Shown here: in pieces, positions 17,002 through 25,530 of the stretch | Layout of the letters: each line of letters starts with the position of its first letter | Numbering within the stretch: position 1 is the first letter of the stretch | Assembly: GCA_937770485.1 (NCBI GenBank) | Contig: CALJHX010000045.1 | Location: 1-50,939 of the forward strand | DNA: 50,939 nt | From: an uncultured Verrucomicrobiae bacterium | GTDB taxonomy: Bacteria > Verrucomicrobiota > Verrucomicrobiia > Limisphaerales > UBA1096 | Direction: 5' to 3' | Notes under the pieces: model-generated | What the model saw: only the letters and a program-made list of their open reading frames with translations | Told to the model about the DNA's origin: nothing | Databases searched by the model: none | Made by a program: the position numbers and the translations under genes

Positions 17002-17784
17002 ATGACTGCGCCGCTCAGCAGAAACATCGGCAGTTACGGCGGGGACACCATCGATATCGACAACGTGCTGCGGCGCGCCCTCTCTGCCGCCCAAGCGCAC
17101 GGTTGGTCGATTGCAAAACTCCCCAACACCGGCGACCTGCCACTGTACGGTTTTCAGCGCTTAGCCGAGGATCCGCAGCTGACCGTTTACATTTCCACCG
17201 GCATCCACGGCGATGAACCGGCAGGGCCGCTGGCCATGCTCCGGTTGATTGAGGCCAACGCCTGGCCAGTCGGCGTCAGCCTCATCGCCTGTCCCTGCCT
17301 CAACCCGACCGGCTTCCCTAACAACACCCGTGAAAACCGGCCCGGCATCGATCTCAACCGCGACTATCGACACATCGAGACCGGCGAGGTCCGGGCGCAC
17401 ACCAAATGGATCGACTGCCTGCCCCAGTTCGATTTCGGCATCTGCCTGCACGAGGACTGGGAAGCCACCGGCTTTTATTTGTACGAACTGAACCCAGACA
17501 ACCTGCTCGCTGTGTCGGAGGATGTCATCAATGCCGTTGGCCAAGCCTGCCCGATCGACCGCTCCGAGCGCATCGACGATCGACCGGCCAGGGGTGGCAT
17601 CCTCAAGCCGGTCGTCTCCCCCGACGCACGCGCGCTTTGGCCCGAGGCATTTTATATCGTGCTGAAAAAAACCCGCCTCTCCTACACGCTCGAGGCCCCG
17701 TCCGATTTCCCGATGGTAACGCGGGTCAATGCCCTTTGCACTGCAGTCCGAACGTTGATAGAGACACACTTGGCCAAGCGATGA
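17002..17784 (+). CDS. M14-family zinc carboxypeptidase / AstE-like amidohydrolase
   Basis: 260 residues. The zinc-ligand motif H-x-x-E is present as GIHGDEPAGP (about residue 70). The family segment NRDYR follows at about 117, a second ligand histidine is in LHEDWEATGFY (about 150), and the catalytic glutamate is in YTLEAPSDFP near the end. These are the elements of M14 peptidases and of the succinylglutamate desuccinylase/aspartoacylase branch, which hydrolyse C-terminal residues or amide bonds of small molecules. It sits 12 bp after bioB, so a biotin-related amide is conceivable but unproven. The last codons before the stop are formed by a copy of the CTTGGCCAAGCG motif (HLAKR). Confidence 0.8.
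   Translation: MTAPLSRNIGSYGGDTIDIDNVLRRALSAAQAHGWSIAKLPNTGDLPLYGFQRLAEDPQLTVYISTGIHGDEPAGPLAMLRLIEANAWPVGVSLIACPCLNPTGFPNNTRENRPGIDLNRDYRHIETGEVRAHTKWIDCLPQFDFGICLHEDWEATGFYLYELNPDNLLAVSEDVINAVGQACPIDRSERIDDRPARGGILKPVVSPDARALWPEAFYIVLKKTRLSYTLEAPSDFPMVTRVNALCTAVRTLIETHLAKR
17769..17780 (+). repeat. CTTGGCCAAGCG motif at the end of the M14-like gene
   Basis: An exact 12-mer that encodes the final L-A-K-R and abuts the TGA stop codon at 17782. Confidence 0.9.
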
Positions 17785-17785
17785 A

Positions 17786-18214
17786 ATGAAACCGGAGACT
17801 GCCGAGAAACTATTGGTGTCGATTTTACGCGCCGCAGGCGTTGTCTGCGCATTGGCAATCGTACCGATGCTGATGCTGATCGCGTGAGCGCAGTCCGGTC
17901 ACGCCGCCATTGACCTTGGCGAACTTCCCGGCGAACCCATCGTCGAGTACCTAGTACGTGGCATGTGCGCCCTGTACGGCGGGCTGCTGCTGCTTTTGGC
18001 AACCGATGTGCACAGGTGTCGCCGGGTCATCACTTTTCAGGCCGTCGCCCTTTTGACAGTGGCCACCTGCGGGACAATCCTCGTGTACAGCCTGCCTATC
18101 CTCGGAAAATTCATCCTCATCGACGGTGCCAGTTGCTGGCTTTACTGCGTCCCCACCCTCTGGCTGCAAACCCGGCTGAACATTCAGAACGCAAAAAACA
18201 ACAGTGGCGAGTAG
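17786..18214 (+). pseudogene. Small polytopic membrane protein interrupted by an in-frame TGA
   Basis: An ATG at 17786 opens a frame (MKPETAEKLLVSILRAAG, one membrane segment) that meets TGA at 17886-17888. The same frame then stays open to 18214 and reads as a natural continuation: LGELPGEPIVEYLVRGMCALYGGLLLLLATD, then two further hydrophobic segments. In total it would be about 142 codons with three or four membrane spans. The part after the stop resembles small uncharacterised Verrucomicrobiota/Planctomycetota membrane proteins. A single base change (for example TGG or CGA to TGA) would explain the stop. Translation could otherwise restart at 17963. It starts 2 bp after the M14-like stop codon and overlaps the convergent gene's end by about 31 bp. 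Confidence 0.6.
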
Positions 18215-19026
18215 AGGCCAAAGTCGGCCATGGCACGGAGAAACTCGGCGCTGAACCGGTCGCAACGATCGTGAAGCCATGCCAGGCCAAGCGCACTAAT
18301 CCCGACCGACAGCAGCGCGAGCTGTACCGCCGCCTGTCCAAGAGCCGCGGCAGCAGCCATCGCCGACAGGCCAAGCGCAATGTCGAGCCATGACAAGCGG
18401 CGGACGAACCTCGGATGAGCGTTAATCAGCGAGCCGGGATCGTCCTGATCCGCCGTGACGACCTCCCAAGCGGTGATGTGTGAACAGCTCATCGCGCACA
18501 ACACGCCGAAGCCAAGCACCGGCAGCAGCAAGCTTGGCCAAACGCTTGGCGACTGCGACCAAACCAGCAGCGCACAGCCCACCGAGAACACAAAACCGAC
18601 GTGCCATTCCTTCGGCCAAAAGCGGATCCGCAGCGACGGCCGCCAATGAGTCGCCCAAAAGTGTGCCGCCGTGAAAAGCAATACCACACCGCCGCCGAGC
18701 CAAGCGCGGGAGTTGAGCCCCGTCACCGCGAGGACAAGGGCGACGACTAAAACCACAGCGGAGACGCCGAGCCAGATTGGTTTCCCCTGCAGTTGAATCG
18801 CGTGCCGCGCGGTCTCCGTTTGTCTGCCCGACTCGGCCGCGTCCAGCGCGCGGTCGGCGCAGTAAACGAGCCATGTGCAGCAGAAGAGCAGCACGCGATC
18901 GCCCCACTCCAGCGACACGTCGGCGGTCCGGGCGAACTGTTCCTGCCAAATCACCGCAAGGAGCGGCGAGTCGAGGTTAAGCAGGTTCGGCCAAAGCCAC
19001 CAAGGGGTGCGGGATGCCGGTTGCAC
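18184..19026 (-). CDS. Polytopic membrane protein resembling UbiA prenyltransferases
   Basis: 280 residues with about seven to nine hydrophobic segments. The first loop reads NLDSPLLAVIWQEQF and then WLVYCADRALDA, the position where UbiA enzymes have their first Asp-rich motif (N-D-x-x-D-x-x-x-D). Here only a D-x-x-x-D remainder is visible. UbiA proteins attach prenyl chains to aromatic acceptors in the membrane, but the weak motif leaves activity uncertain. The start is a GTG at 19026; no upstream ATG fits. Its 3' end overlaps the convergent small membrane-protein gene. The product is hypothetical beyond the fold-level resemblance. Confidence 0.55.
   Translation of the reverse strand: MQPASRTPWWLWPNLLNLDSPLLAVIWQEQFARTADVSLEWGDRVLLFCCTWLVYCADRALDAAESGRQTETARHAIQLQGKPIWLGVSAVVLVVALVLAVTGLNSRAWLGGGVVLLFTAAHFWATHWRPSLRIRFWPKEWHVGFVFSVGCALLVWSQSPSVWPSLLLPVLGFGVLCAMSCSHITAWEVVTADQDDPGSLINAHPRFVRRLSWLDIALGLSAMAAAAALGQAAVQLALLSVGISALGLAWLHDRCDRFSAEFLRAMADFGLYSPLLFFAF
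18532..18550 (+). repeat. CTTGGCCAAGCG-like doublet inside the UbiA-like gene
   Basis: GCTTGGCCAAACGCTTGGC contains one near-match (CTTGGCCAAACG) and a half-site (CGCTTGGC) back to back. Confidence 0.6.
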
Positions 19027-19125
19027 GTCGCAGTAGTTTTAAGGCAACCCAACAAATTTGAAACGAAAAACCGGCGATGTAGTCTTTGACATTTTCGGCA
19101 AGCGGTCGTTGGATTGCCCCGCAAC

Positions 19126-20049
19126 ATGGACGACATCTCGATCCCCACAATTTCACTCCAATCACTGGACTCATCGGCCCACCGCAGGGACTCGGTGCGA
19201 GCCATCGGCCAGGCGCTGGAACAGTCCGGTTTTTTCATTGTCGAGAATCACGGTATCTCGGCCGAACAGATCGCCGACTGTTACCGGGTGGCAGAGACTT
19301 TTTTTACGTTGCCGGAGCAAACCAAGCTCGTCTACCACCGGCCGGAGTCGAACGGCCAGCGCGGCTTCACCGAGTTCGGGCGCGAGCACGCCAAAGACAA
19401 TGCCAAGCCGGACTTGAAGGAGTTTTTCCAGATCGGCCGCGAAGGGAGCGAATCGCTGCCGCCCAACGTTTGGCCAAGCGAACCGGGGGAGTTTCGTGAG
19501 GCAATCGGTGTACTGTATCGGCAACTTGAGGGCATCGGCATGGCTCTGCTCGGCGCTTGCAGCGAGCACCTCGGCCTGGAGACGGATCATCTACCGCGCC
19601 TCGCCGAGGGCAGCGACAGTATTTTGCGCGTGATTCACTATCCGCCAATCGAGCAAAGCGCCGACTCGGCGGCACGCGCATCAGCGCATCAGGACATCAA
19701 CTTCATCACGCTGCTGATCCAGGCAACCGAGGGTGGGCTGGAGTTACAGGCGCCGGACGGCGCCTGGGTGGCGATCGAGGCCAAACCGAACCAATTGATC
19801 GTCGATTCATGCGACATGATGGCCAACCTGACCAACGGCCAGTTCCGCAGCACGATGCATCGCGTGGTGAACCCGCCCGACCTAGCCAAGCGCCGTTTGT
19901 CGATGCCGTTTTTCATGCACCCGACGAAGGACACCGACCTGACGCCATTGCCAGCCTGCATTGAGCGCACAAGTAGCGAGGCGGATTTCCCAAGCTGGAC
20001 GGCGGGAGAATTCCTGGCCAAACGCCTCGCGGAAATCGGGCTTGGGTAG
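19126..20049 (+). CDS. 2-oxoglutarate/Fe(II)-dependent oxygenase, isopenicillin-N-synthase type
   Basis: About 307 residues from the ATG at 19126 (MDDISIP); a TTG at 19114 would add four. The N-terminal DIOX_N region reads QALEQSGFFIVENHGIS. The double-stranded beta-helix core has H-x-D (SAHQDINF), the distal His (STMHRVVNP) and the R-x-S 2-oxoglutarate site (RRLSMPFF). The family hydroxylates, desaturates or cyclises small molecules using O2 and usually 2-oxoglutarate; the substrate is unknown. WPSE at 19471 is written by a copy of the TTGGCCAAGCG motif. Its stop is 3 bp from the convergent stop of the ceramidase-like gene. Confidence 0.88.
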   Translation: MDDISIPTISLQSLDSSAHRRDSVRAIGQALEQSGFFIVENHGISAEQIADCYRVAETFFTLPEQTKLVYHRPESNGQRGFTEFGREHAKDNAKPDLKEFFQIGREGSESLPPNVWPSEPGEFREAIGVLYRQLEGIGMALLGACSEHLGLETDHLPRLAEGSDSILRVIHYPPIEQSADSAARASAHQDINFITLLIQATEGGLELQAPDGAWVAIEAKPNQLIVDSCDMMANLTNGQFRSTMHRVVNPPDLAKRRLSMPFFMHPTKDTDLTPLPACIERTSSEADFPSWTAGEFLAKRLAEIGLG

Positions 20050-20052
20050 CCG

Positions 20053-21303
20053 CTATTTGGCGGCGGCTTCTTCGACGAGTTTCATCGACTCGCGGATGAG
20101 AATCCCGGCGGTTGATTCGCCGAGGCTGGTGCGGGTGACATAATCGTAACGCTCAAAACTGTTCCAGTCCTCCTTGGTCAGAATATAGCCCAGCGCGTCG
20201 TTGGTCAGGCCGAACAGGAAATTGTGTTGCCCCTTCATTTTGCGCTTGAGGTAGTAGCCGATGTTCGGCAGCGCCTCGCCGGGGATGGTGAGAATCTGCG
20301 CGTCGCCAACATGCACCAAATTGACACGGGTGGTGATCGTTTTTTCGTCCGGCTTGGCCATTTTCAGAGGCGACATTTTCAAGAGGGCCAACAGCGACGG
20401 CGAGTCGACTGGAAGTGTCACGTCCCGCCAAGCGCAATGAATTTTCGGTTTTTTTTGCGCGACCGAGCTACGGACAATCCGCAGCGCCTCATCGGCGAGC
20501 AGGTGTCCGATACGGCGGCACTCACCCCAAGTTTGCACGTCTTTCCCGTCCGGCCCGCGAACGTCAGCGGTGACCATCCCCCCCTGCGCGCCGTTCATAA
20601 AAATACCGGTGCCGCCGCCTCTCGCCGCAATACGATCATACAGCGGTCCGACCATGTCCGGACTGAGAACGCCTTGGCTCGCCCCAAGCACCTCGGGGTG
20701 GATGGCATAGTTGACCAGCGTGGCGAACGGCTTGCCGTCGCGACCGACCGCCTGCATCACGTTGCAACGCGGGTCGTACAGTTGCGGCGCGTAATAGTTG
20801 TAGGCAATCTTACCGATGGCCTTGCCGGTGGCGATCCGGAGCGACGCGGGTTGCAGCTCGACGACCGCCTCGTTGATCGCCTCGGCGGCTTTGTTGCAGA
20901 CGAAGTTGAGATACTCGAGATCTGCGTCGGTGCCCCCCCTGCCGTTGGGGAAGCCATAGCAGTCAGGCGCACTGTGAGTGTGCGTCGCGCCGATCAAAAT
21001 ATGCCCAGCCGGAATGGCCTTGACCTGCCGCCGCACGCGGTCACCCAGCGCAGCGGGGAAGCCGAGAAAGTCCGTGCTGACAAACGCCACCCGCGTGCCG
21101 CCGTTCTCAAGCACCATCGCTCGCACCGTGAGGTCGCCATATTTTTTGGTGACCGGATTAGACGGTCCAACGCCGCCGGACACCGGCAACAACGGCTCCG
21201 GCGTAACCACCCGAACCGCTATCCCGGCGCGAAAATCCGCATGCGCGATCGCGGTGTGGCCAAGCGCGACGGCGAACAGAACAATGAATCTGATCATTTT
21301 CAT
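20053..21303 (-). CDS. Secreted neutral/alkaline ceramidase-like protein
   Basis: About 416 residues from the ATG at 21303 (MKMIRFIVLF); the longer frame to 21357 adds 18 residues before the signal peptide. The signal peptide ends near AIAHA. The mature protein starts FRAGIAVRVVTPEP and carries L-I-G-A-T-H-T-H-S-A-P-D, the zinc-site histidine segment of neutral ceramidases, then N-Y-A-I-H-P-E-V-L-G and MNGAQGGM. The family hydrolyses N-acyl sphingoids. In Verrucomicrobiota and Planctomycetota many shorter homologues keep only this N-terminal domain and their substrate is unknown. Convergent with the oxygenase gene. Confidence 0.85.
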   Translation of the reverse strand: MKMIRFIVLFAVALGHTAIAHADFRAGIAVRVVTPEPLLPVSGGVGPSNPVTKKYGDLTVRAMVLENGGTRVAFVSTDFLGFPAALGDRVRRQVKAIPAGHILIGATHTHSAPDCYGFPNGRGGTDADLEYLNFVCNKAAEAINEAVVELQPASLRIATGKAIGKIAYNYYAPQLYDPRCNVMQAVGRDGKPFATLVNYAIHPEVLGASQGVLSPDMVGPLYDRIAARGGGTGIFMNGAQGGMVTADVRGPDGKDVQTWGECRRIGHLLADEALRIVRSSVAQKKPKIHCAWRDVTLPVDSPSLLALLKMSPLKMAKPDEKTITTRVNLVHVGDAQILTIPGEALPNIGYYLKRKMKGQHNFLFGLTNDALGYILTKEDWNSFERYDYVTRTSLGESTAGILIRESMKLVEEAAAK

Positions 21304-21435
21304 AACTGAAAAAGTTCCGTGAGAAACGTGACGCCGAGGAGGCAGGAATGCCACCAAGAATATTCATCAATGCCCAGCCAGACGCCGCACCCGGCCGGCT
21401 AGGGAAGCCAGCCCACCCGCCACCGTCGTATTCCA

Positions 21436-22755
21436 TTGAACGAGAGGCCAGAAGACGCCAGATTGGCCAGACGCCAAGTGGCTGCATCTCACGAACAGTA
21501 CCTGCGGAAATCGGCCGGCCCACGGTTGATCAAGGCCAAGCCGCACCCCGGACTGCGGATGGTCGTCGTCATACCCTGCCATGACGAGCCGGACCTTGTT
21601 GGCGCATTGGAGCGCTTGGCCACCTGCGAGCCACCACTTGGCCAGTCGGAGGTGATCGTTGTCATCAACGGCTCCGAAAAAGATTCGCTCGAGGTAGCCC
21701 GTCAAAATCAGGACAGCCTCGACCAAGCCACGGACTGGCTGAGCGAGCGCGGCAACACTTGGCTGCCCATCCACTTGCTGCAATTGCTCGATCTGCCACC
21801 GAAGCACGCCGGCGTTGGCCAGGCGCGCAAGATCGGGATGGACGAGGCGCTGCGGCGGTTTGCCGACATTGGCCAGGCGAAGGACGGTCTGCTCGTCTGC
21901 TACGACGCCGACTGCCGTTGTTCGGCCAATTACTTCACCGGCATCGAGTCGCACTTCACCATGCAGCCAGATGCGCCCGGGACCAGTATCCACTTCGAGC
22001 ATCCGCTTGACGCCGGTGAATGGGCCGCGCTTGGCTTCGTCGATACACCGCCCAGCCAGGCGGTATTCGACGGAATCGCCGCCTACGAACTGCACCTTCG
22101 CTATCACGTGCTGGCACAGAAGTTCATCGGTTTCCCGTATGCCTTTCACACCATCGGCTCCGCAATGGCGGTGCGTGCCTGGGCCTACGTGAAACAGGGT
22201 GGGATGAACCGTCGGCAAGCCGGGGAGGATTTTTATTTCCTGCAGAAAATCAGTTGGCTTGGCCAAGTGACGGAACTGACCGGCGTCACTGTTCACCCCT
22301 CGCCGCGCCTATCCGATCGCGTGCCATTCGGCACCGGCAAAGCGATCGGCGACTACGTGGCCAAAGGCAGGTTGGCAACCTATCCGCTGCAAGCTTATCG
22401 TGACGCGCTGTGGCTGCTTGGCCAAGTGGAGGCGCTTTGGGAAACCGGCCGGCCAAGCGATGCTACGCCCGAGGCGATGGCCCGGTTTTTAGGGGAGCCG
22501 TTTATCGGTTCGGTCGTGCCGGAAATCCGAGCCAACTCGGGCGACTTGGGCGCGTTTCGTAAGCGGTTCTTCCGCTGGTTCAACGCCTTTAGGCTTATGA
22601 AATTCCTGAACTTTGCGCGGGATGAAATCTACAGCCCGACGGAGGCAGAAGATGCTGCAGCCAAGCTGCTTGAGTGGATGAAAATGCCGCTCCCTAGTTC
22701 AGGCAACGCGGTGGATTTACTGCGAAAATTTCGTCGACTGAAGAATAAAAACTAG
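21436..22755 (+). CDS. Family 2 (GT-A) glycosyltransferase
   Basis: Up to 439 residues. The frame begins with TTG at 21436; a GTG at 21478 (VAASHEQYL) is an equally likely start. The GT-A core shows [11 protein letters not shown] (beta 1), Y-D-A-D-C as the DxD-like metal site, and [10 protein letters not shown] as the ED acceptor motif. No membrane segment is evident. The family transfers sugars from NDP-sugars, commonly to surface glycans or glycolipids. Three in-frame LGQ or GQA segments come from the CTTGGCCAAG-type motif (for example 22258 and 22417). The stop codon shares the palindrome CTAG (22752-22755) with the convergent pseudopilin stop. Confidence 0.85.
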   Translation: MNERPEDARLARRQVAASHEQYLRKSAGPRLIKAKPHPGLRMVVVIPCHDEPDLVGALERLATCEPPLGQSEVIVVINGSEKDSLEVARQNQDSLDQATDWLSERGNTWLPIHLLQLLDLPPKHAGVGQARKIGMDEALRRFADIGQAKDGLLVCYDADCRCSANYFTGIESHFTMQPDAPGTSIHFEHPLDAGEWAALGFVDTPPSQAVFDGIAAYELHLRYHVLAQKFIGFPYAFHTIGSAMAVRAWAYVKQGGMNRRQAGEDFYFLQKISWLGQVTELTGVTVHPSPRLSDRVPFGTGKAIGDYVAKGRLATYPLQAYRDALWLLGQVEALWETGRPSDATPEAMARFLGEPFIGSVVPEIRANSGDLGAFRKRFFRWFNAFRLMKFLNFARDEIYSPTEAEDAAAKLLEWMKMPLPSSGNAVDLLRKFRRLKNKN

Positions 22756-23594
22756 CGCCGGCCTTTAATAATAGTCGCCCGCTCCTGAAGCCAGATAACA
22801 TCCTTGTTGCGTGCATTTCCTTGATTGTGATCGCCCCAGTGATTTTCATCGGTCCTTGCCAGCAATTGTTTGGTTTTGGGATCCATCCACTTATGAACCC
22901 GTGCACCGCCATCCATATATCCCAACGCCGCACTATCGTTATGGTAGCCGGCCGGCACATGGTAAAAAGAGTTATTCATGTTATGACCAAAAAAAGGTCG
23001 GCAGAGGCTCACCGGATGCACCTCGATAAAGGTGAATAATTCTGAAGGTCCCTTTGCAGAATCGGACATCTTGAGGTAACTCTGGTACCGCCTGTCAGGC
23101 TGGTTCCGATAGGCCGGTTCGCCTGCGCCCCGCATATTCGTGTCCCAGCCGACAAAGCTGTTAAGTGCATAGCTGCGCAGGCGTGGCTTTGGGGTCATCC
23201 TCTTTGAAATAGGGTCTCTCACGATGACGGTGCTTTTGTCGGACGGACAGCGGTAAATGCCCGTGGTCTTGATGTATTGGCCGAACAGCGAAAGCCTCTT
23301 ATCGATCAGCATCTCAGGTTTCCCTGCATCCTCCGGTCGGCCGGAAAAAACACCACCCACCCAGGTCAAGCGTATTTGTCCGTTACCATTATGCACAACT
23401 TTGTCCTCATGGTCGTCCGCGTATAGTTGCATCATGATGCCAAGCTGCTTGAAGTTGTTCAGGCAAATGCTCTGGTGCGCCTGGCTTTTGGCCTTGGCCA
23501 ACGCCGGCAGCAGCAAACTCGCCAGGATCGCGATGATAGCAATCACCACCAGCAACTCGATCAACGTAAAACCTCTCGTTCTGTTTGTCTTCAT
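22752..23594 (-). CDS. Type II secretion-type pseudopilin with H-X9-DG C-terminus
   Basis: 280 residues. The N-terminus is a prepilin leader and methylation site ([20 protein letters not shown]): cleavage after Gly9, Phe+1, Glu+5, then a hydrophobic helix. The [12 protein letters not shown] segment and the C-terminal [12 protein letters not shown] (H-X9-DG) are typical of the expanded pseudopilin families of Verrucomicrobiota, Lentisphaerota and Planctomycetota. The product is inserted in the inner membrane and processed by a prepilin peptidase; the individual function is unknown. A solitary gene. Confidence 0.92.
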   Translation of the reverse strand: MKTNRTRGFTLIELLVVIAIIAILASLLLPALAKAKSQAHQSICLNNFKQLGIMMQLYADDHEDKVVHNGNGQIRLTWVGGVFSGRPEDAGKPEMLIDKRLSLFGQYIKTTGIYRCPSDKSTVIVRDPISKRMTPKPRLRSYALNSFVGWDTNMRGAGEPAYRNQPDRRYQSYLKMSDSAKGPSELFTFIEVHPVSLCRPFFGHNMNNSFYHVPAGYHNDSAALGYMDGGARVHKWMDPKTKQLLARTDENHWGDHNQGNARNKDVIWLQERATIIKGRR

Positions 23595-23861
23595 TCTTAT
23601 CTCCTGTCTTGGTTACTTTTTCCCAGGCAAAAAATCACCCTGTTTTCTTAAAAAGTCAGCTGCATATAACAGTCGCGCAACCGATGAATCTCCGTCAAAT
23701 CGATCGGCGCCACACTCATTATCCGGCGTTGGTAACTGGCCCCGACCAGACCAAGCAGCACAAAAAAACACGCCGGCTGAATGGGTAGCCTAAAGTGTCA
23801 CGGATCGAGAAAATACACCTCGATAGTTCAATTGCAACACGAAAAAAGTAGCAAAGAGCCG

Positions 23862-24893
23862 TTAATCCACTCCGCAACGCTGCCGCACTTGGCCAAGGGC
23901 CCATTGGGCGTGCTCGGCAATCAGCGGTTCGGGGTCGGCGGCGGCTCGCTCGAGCGGCGGGAGCGCTGCGGCATCGCCGACGTTGCCCAGCGCCACACAG
24001 ACGTTTCGCAACACGCCCCGGCGCTTAGTTCGCTGCATCGGTGTACCGCGAAATCTGGCCCGGAAACCGTCGTCGTCCAGCGACAGCAACTCGATCAAGT
24101 CGGCTTGGTCAAAGTCGTCGCGCCGGTGAGGCGCCATCAAACGGCCCTCGCCGGCGAAGCGGTTCCACGGACAGGCGTCTAGGCAGTCGTCACAGCCGTA
24201 AATCCGGTTGCCGATCGCCGAGCGGTACTCCTCCGGGATCGAGCCCTTCAGCTCGATGGTCAGGTAGGAAATGCAGCGGCGCGCGTCGAGTTGGAACGGC
24301 GCGGTGATTGCCCCGGTCGGGCAGGCGTCGATGCAGCTCGTGCATTTGCCGCAGTGGTTGCGCTCCGGCTCGTCCGGCTCCAGCCCTGCGGTGGTGAGGA
24401 TTTCGGAAATGAAAAACCAGTTGCCGAGCCGTCGGCTGATGAGGTTGGTGTGTTTGCCGATGAAGCCAAGGCCGGCGCGTTGGCCAAGATCGCGCTCGAG
24501 GATCGGCCCGGTATCCACGTACCAAAGCGAGCGGGCATCCTCGCCGGCGAGCGACTGGACGCGCTCGGTTAGTTGCCCTAGCGCCTGGGCAAGTGCGTCG
24601 TGATAATCCGCGTATCGGGCGTACCGAGCGATGACACCGTGGCTTGGCTCGGCCTGTTCGTCGTCGCCACTGTCGTAACTCGCCGCCAGCGTGATGACCG
24701 ACCGGGCACCGTCGAGGACGAGTTGCGGGTCGATGCGCCTGTGGGCGTTGCGCTCCATCCAGCCCATCGTGCCGTGGCGTTGGCCCTGTAGCCATTTCAA
24801 GAATTGCTCCGCGCTCTCTGGCCGGCCGGATGTGGTGAACCGGCAGTCGTCGAAGCCCAGCTCGAGTGCGTGCTGGCGGATGGCCTCCTTCAT
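23862..24893 (-). CDS. queG: Epoxyqueuosine reductase
   Basis: A cobalamin and [4Fe-4S] enzyme that reduces epoxyqueuosine to queuosine in tRNA. 343 residues. The N-terminal catalytic domain has YARYADYH and YVDTGPILERDLGQRAGLGFIGKHTN. The ferredoxin part has two clusters' worth of cysteines: CGKCTSCIDACPTGA, then C-I-S-Y-L-T-I-E-L-K-G and CDDCLDACPWN. The tail is a short HEAT-like repeat. It is in the order aroK-queG with a 4-bp overlap (24890-24893), so the two are translationally coupled. Confidence 0.94.
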   Translation of the reverse strand: MKEAIRQHALELGFDDCRFTTSGRPESAEQFLKWLQGQRHGTMGWMERNAHRRIDPQLVLDGARSVITLAASYDSGDDEQAEPSHGVIARYARYADYHDALAQALGQLTERVQSLAGEDARSLWYVDTGPILERDLGQRAGLGFIGKHTNLISRRLGNWFFISEILTTAGLEPDEPERNHCGKCTSCIDACPTGAITAPFQLDARRCISYLTIELKGSIPEEYRSAIGNRIYGCDDCLDACPWNRFAGEGRLMAPHRRDDFDQADLIELLSLDDDGFRARFRGTPMQRTKRRGVLRNVCVALGNVGDAAALPPLERAAADPEPLIAEHAQWALGQVRQRCGVD

Positions 24894-25441
24894 ATCTCCT
24901 TGCGTGTCGCTTGGAGAAACTGGCTGAGGATCAGGTTGGCGACGTCCCTTGCGGAGCGGTACTCGGTGTTGATAAGCATGTCGGAGCGACTATACGCCGG
25001 TTTGCGTTCCTCGAGCAGGTCAATGATGCGCTGTTTCGGATTGTCGGTGTTGAGCAGCGGCCGGTGCGACTGCCCCTTGACTCGACGCCAGATCGATTGC
25101 GGCGAAGCCCACAGGCAAAACACCATCGCGTATTTCTTCATGGTGTCCATGTTTTCGGCGTCCACCAAAAGGCCACCGCCGGTTGCGATGATGGTGTTCT
25201 CGCGCTCGGCCAGCCGCACGACCACCTCGCGCTCGTACCGGCGGAAGGTTTCCTCGCCGTGCTCCTCGAAAATCCGTGGGATTGACTTTCCAACGTGCTC
25301 CTCGATGAAATGGTCAGTATCGAGAAACTCATAGCCGGCAACTTTGGCGACTATCCTGCCCACGGCGGTTTTGCCGCAGCCCATGAAGCCGGTCAGGGTG
25401 ATGTTGCGAATCTGTCGATTGGCATCCACGACGGGGATCAT
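24890..25441 (-). CDS. aroK: Shikimate kinase
   Basis: Phosphorylates shikimate at the 3-OH in the aromatic amino acid pathway. 183 residues. Walker A reads G-F-M-G-C-G-K-T, the shikimate-binding D-T-D follows (LDTDHFIE), then an F-R-R-Y-E arginine, the GGG loop (IATGGGLL) and the lid arginine region (RPLL). The C-terminal R-x-P-x-Y (ERKPAYSR) is intact. The ATG at 25441 directly faces the divergent hisA-like gene. It overlaps queG by ATGA. Confidence 0.94.
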   Translation of the reverse strand: MIPVVDANRQIRNITLTGFMGCGKTAVGRIVAKVAGYEFLDTDHFIEEHVGKSIPRIFEEHGEETFRRYEREVVVRLAERENTIIATGGGLLVDAENMDTMKKYAMVFCLWASPQSIWRRVKGQSHRPLLNTDNPKQRIIDLLEERKPAYSRSDMLINTEYRSARDVANLILSQFLQATRKEI

Positions 25442-25530
25442 AGGGCAAACCGCGCCGCGACTCGCGCCTTTTCCTCAAATTGCCGCCACTGAAACTCGAC
25501 CGACTGGCAAAGCGGCCGTACGCTTGCCGC

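Noticed and set aside
17886..17888. TGA as selenocysteine codon
   Set aside because: No redox-type context, no visible SECIS hairpin just downstream, and no reason for a Cys at this membrane position.
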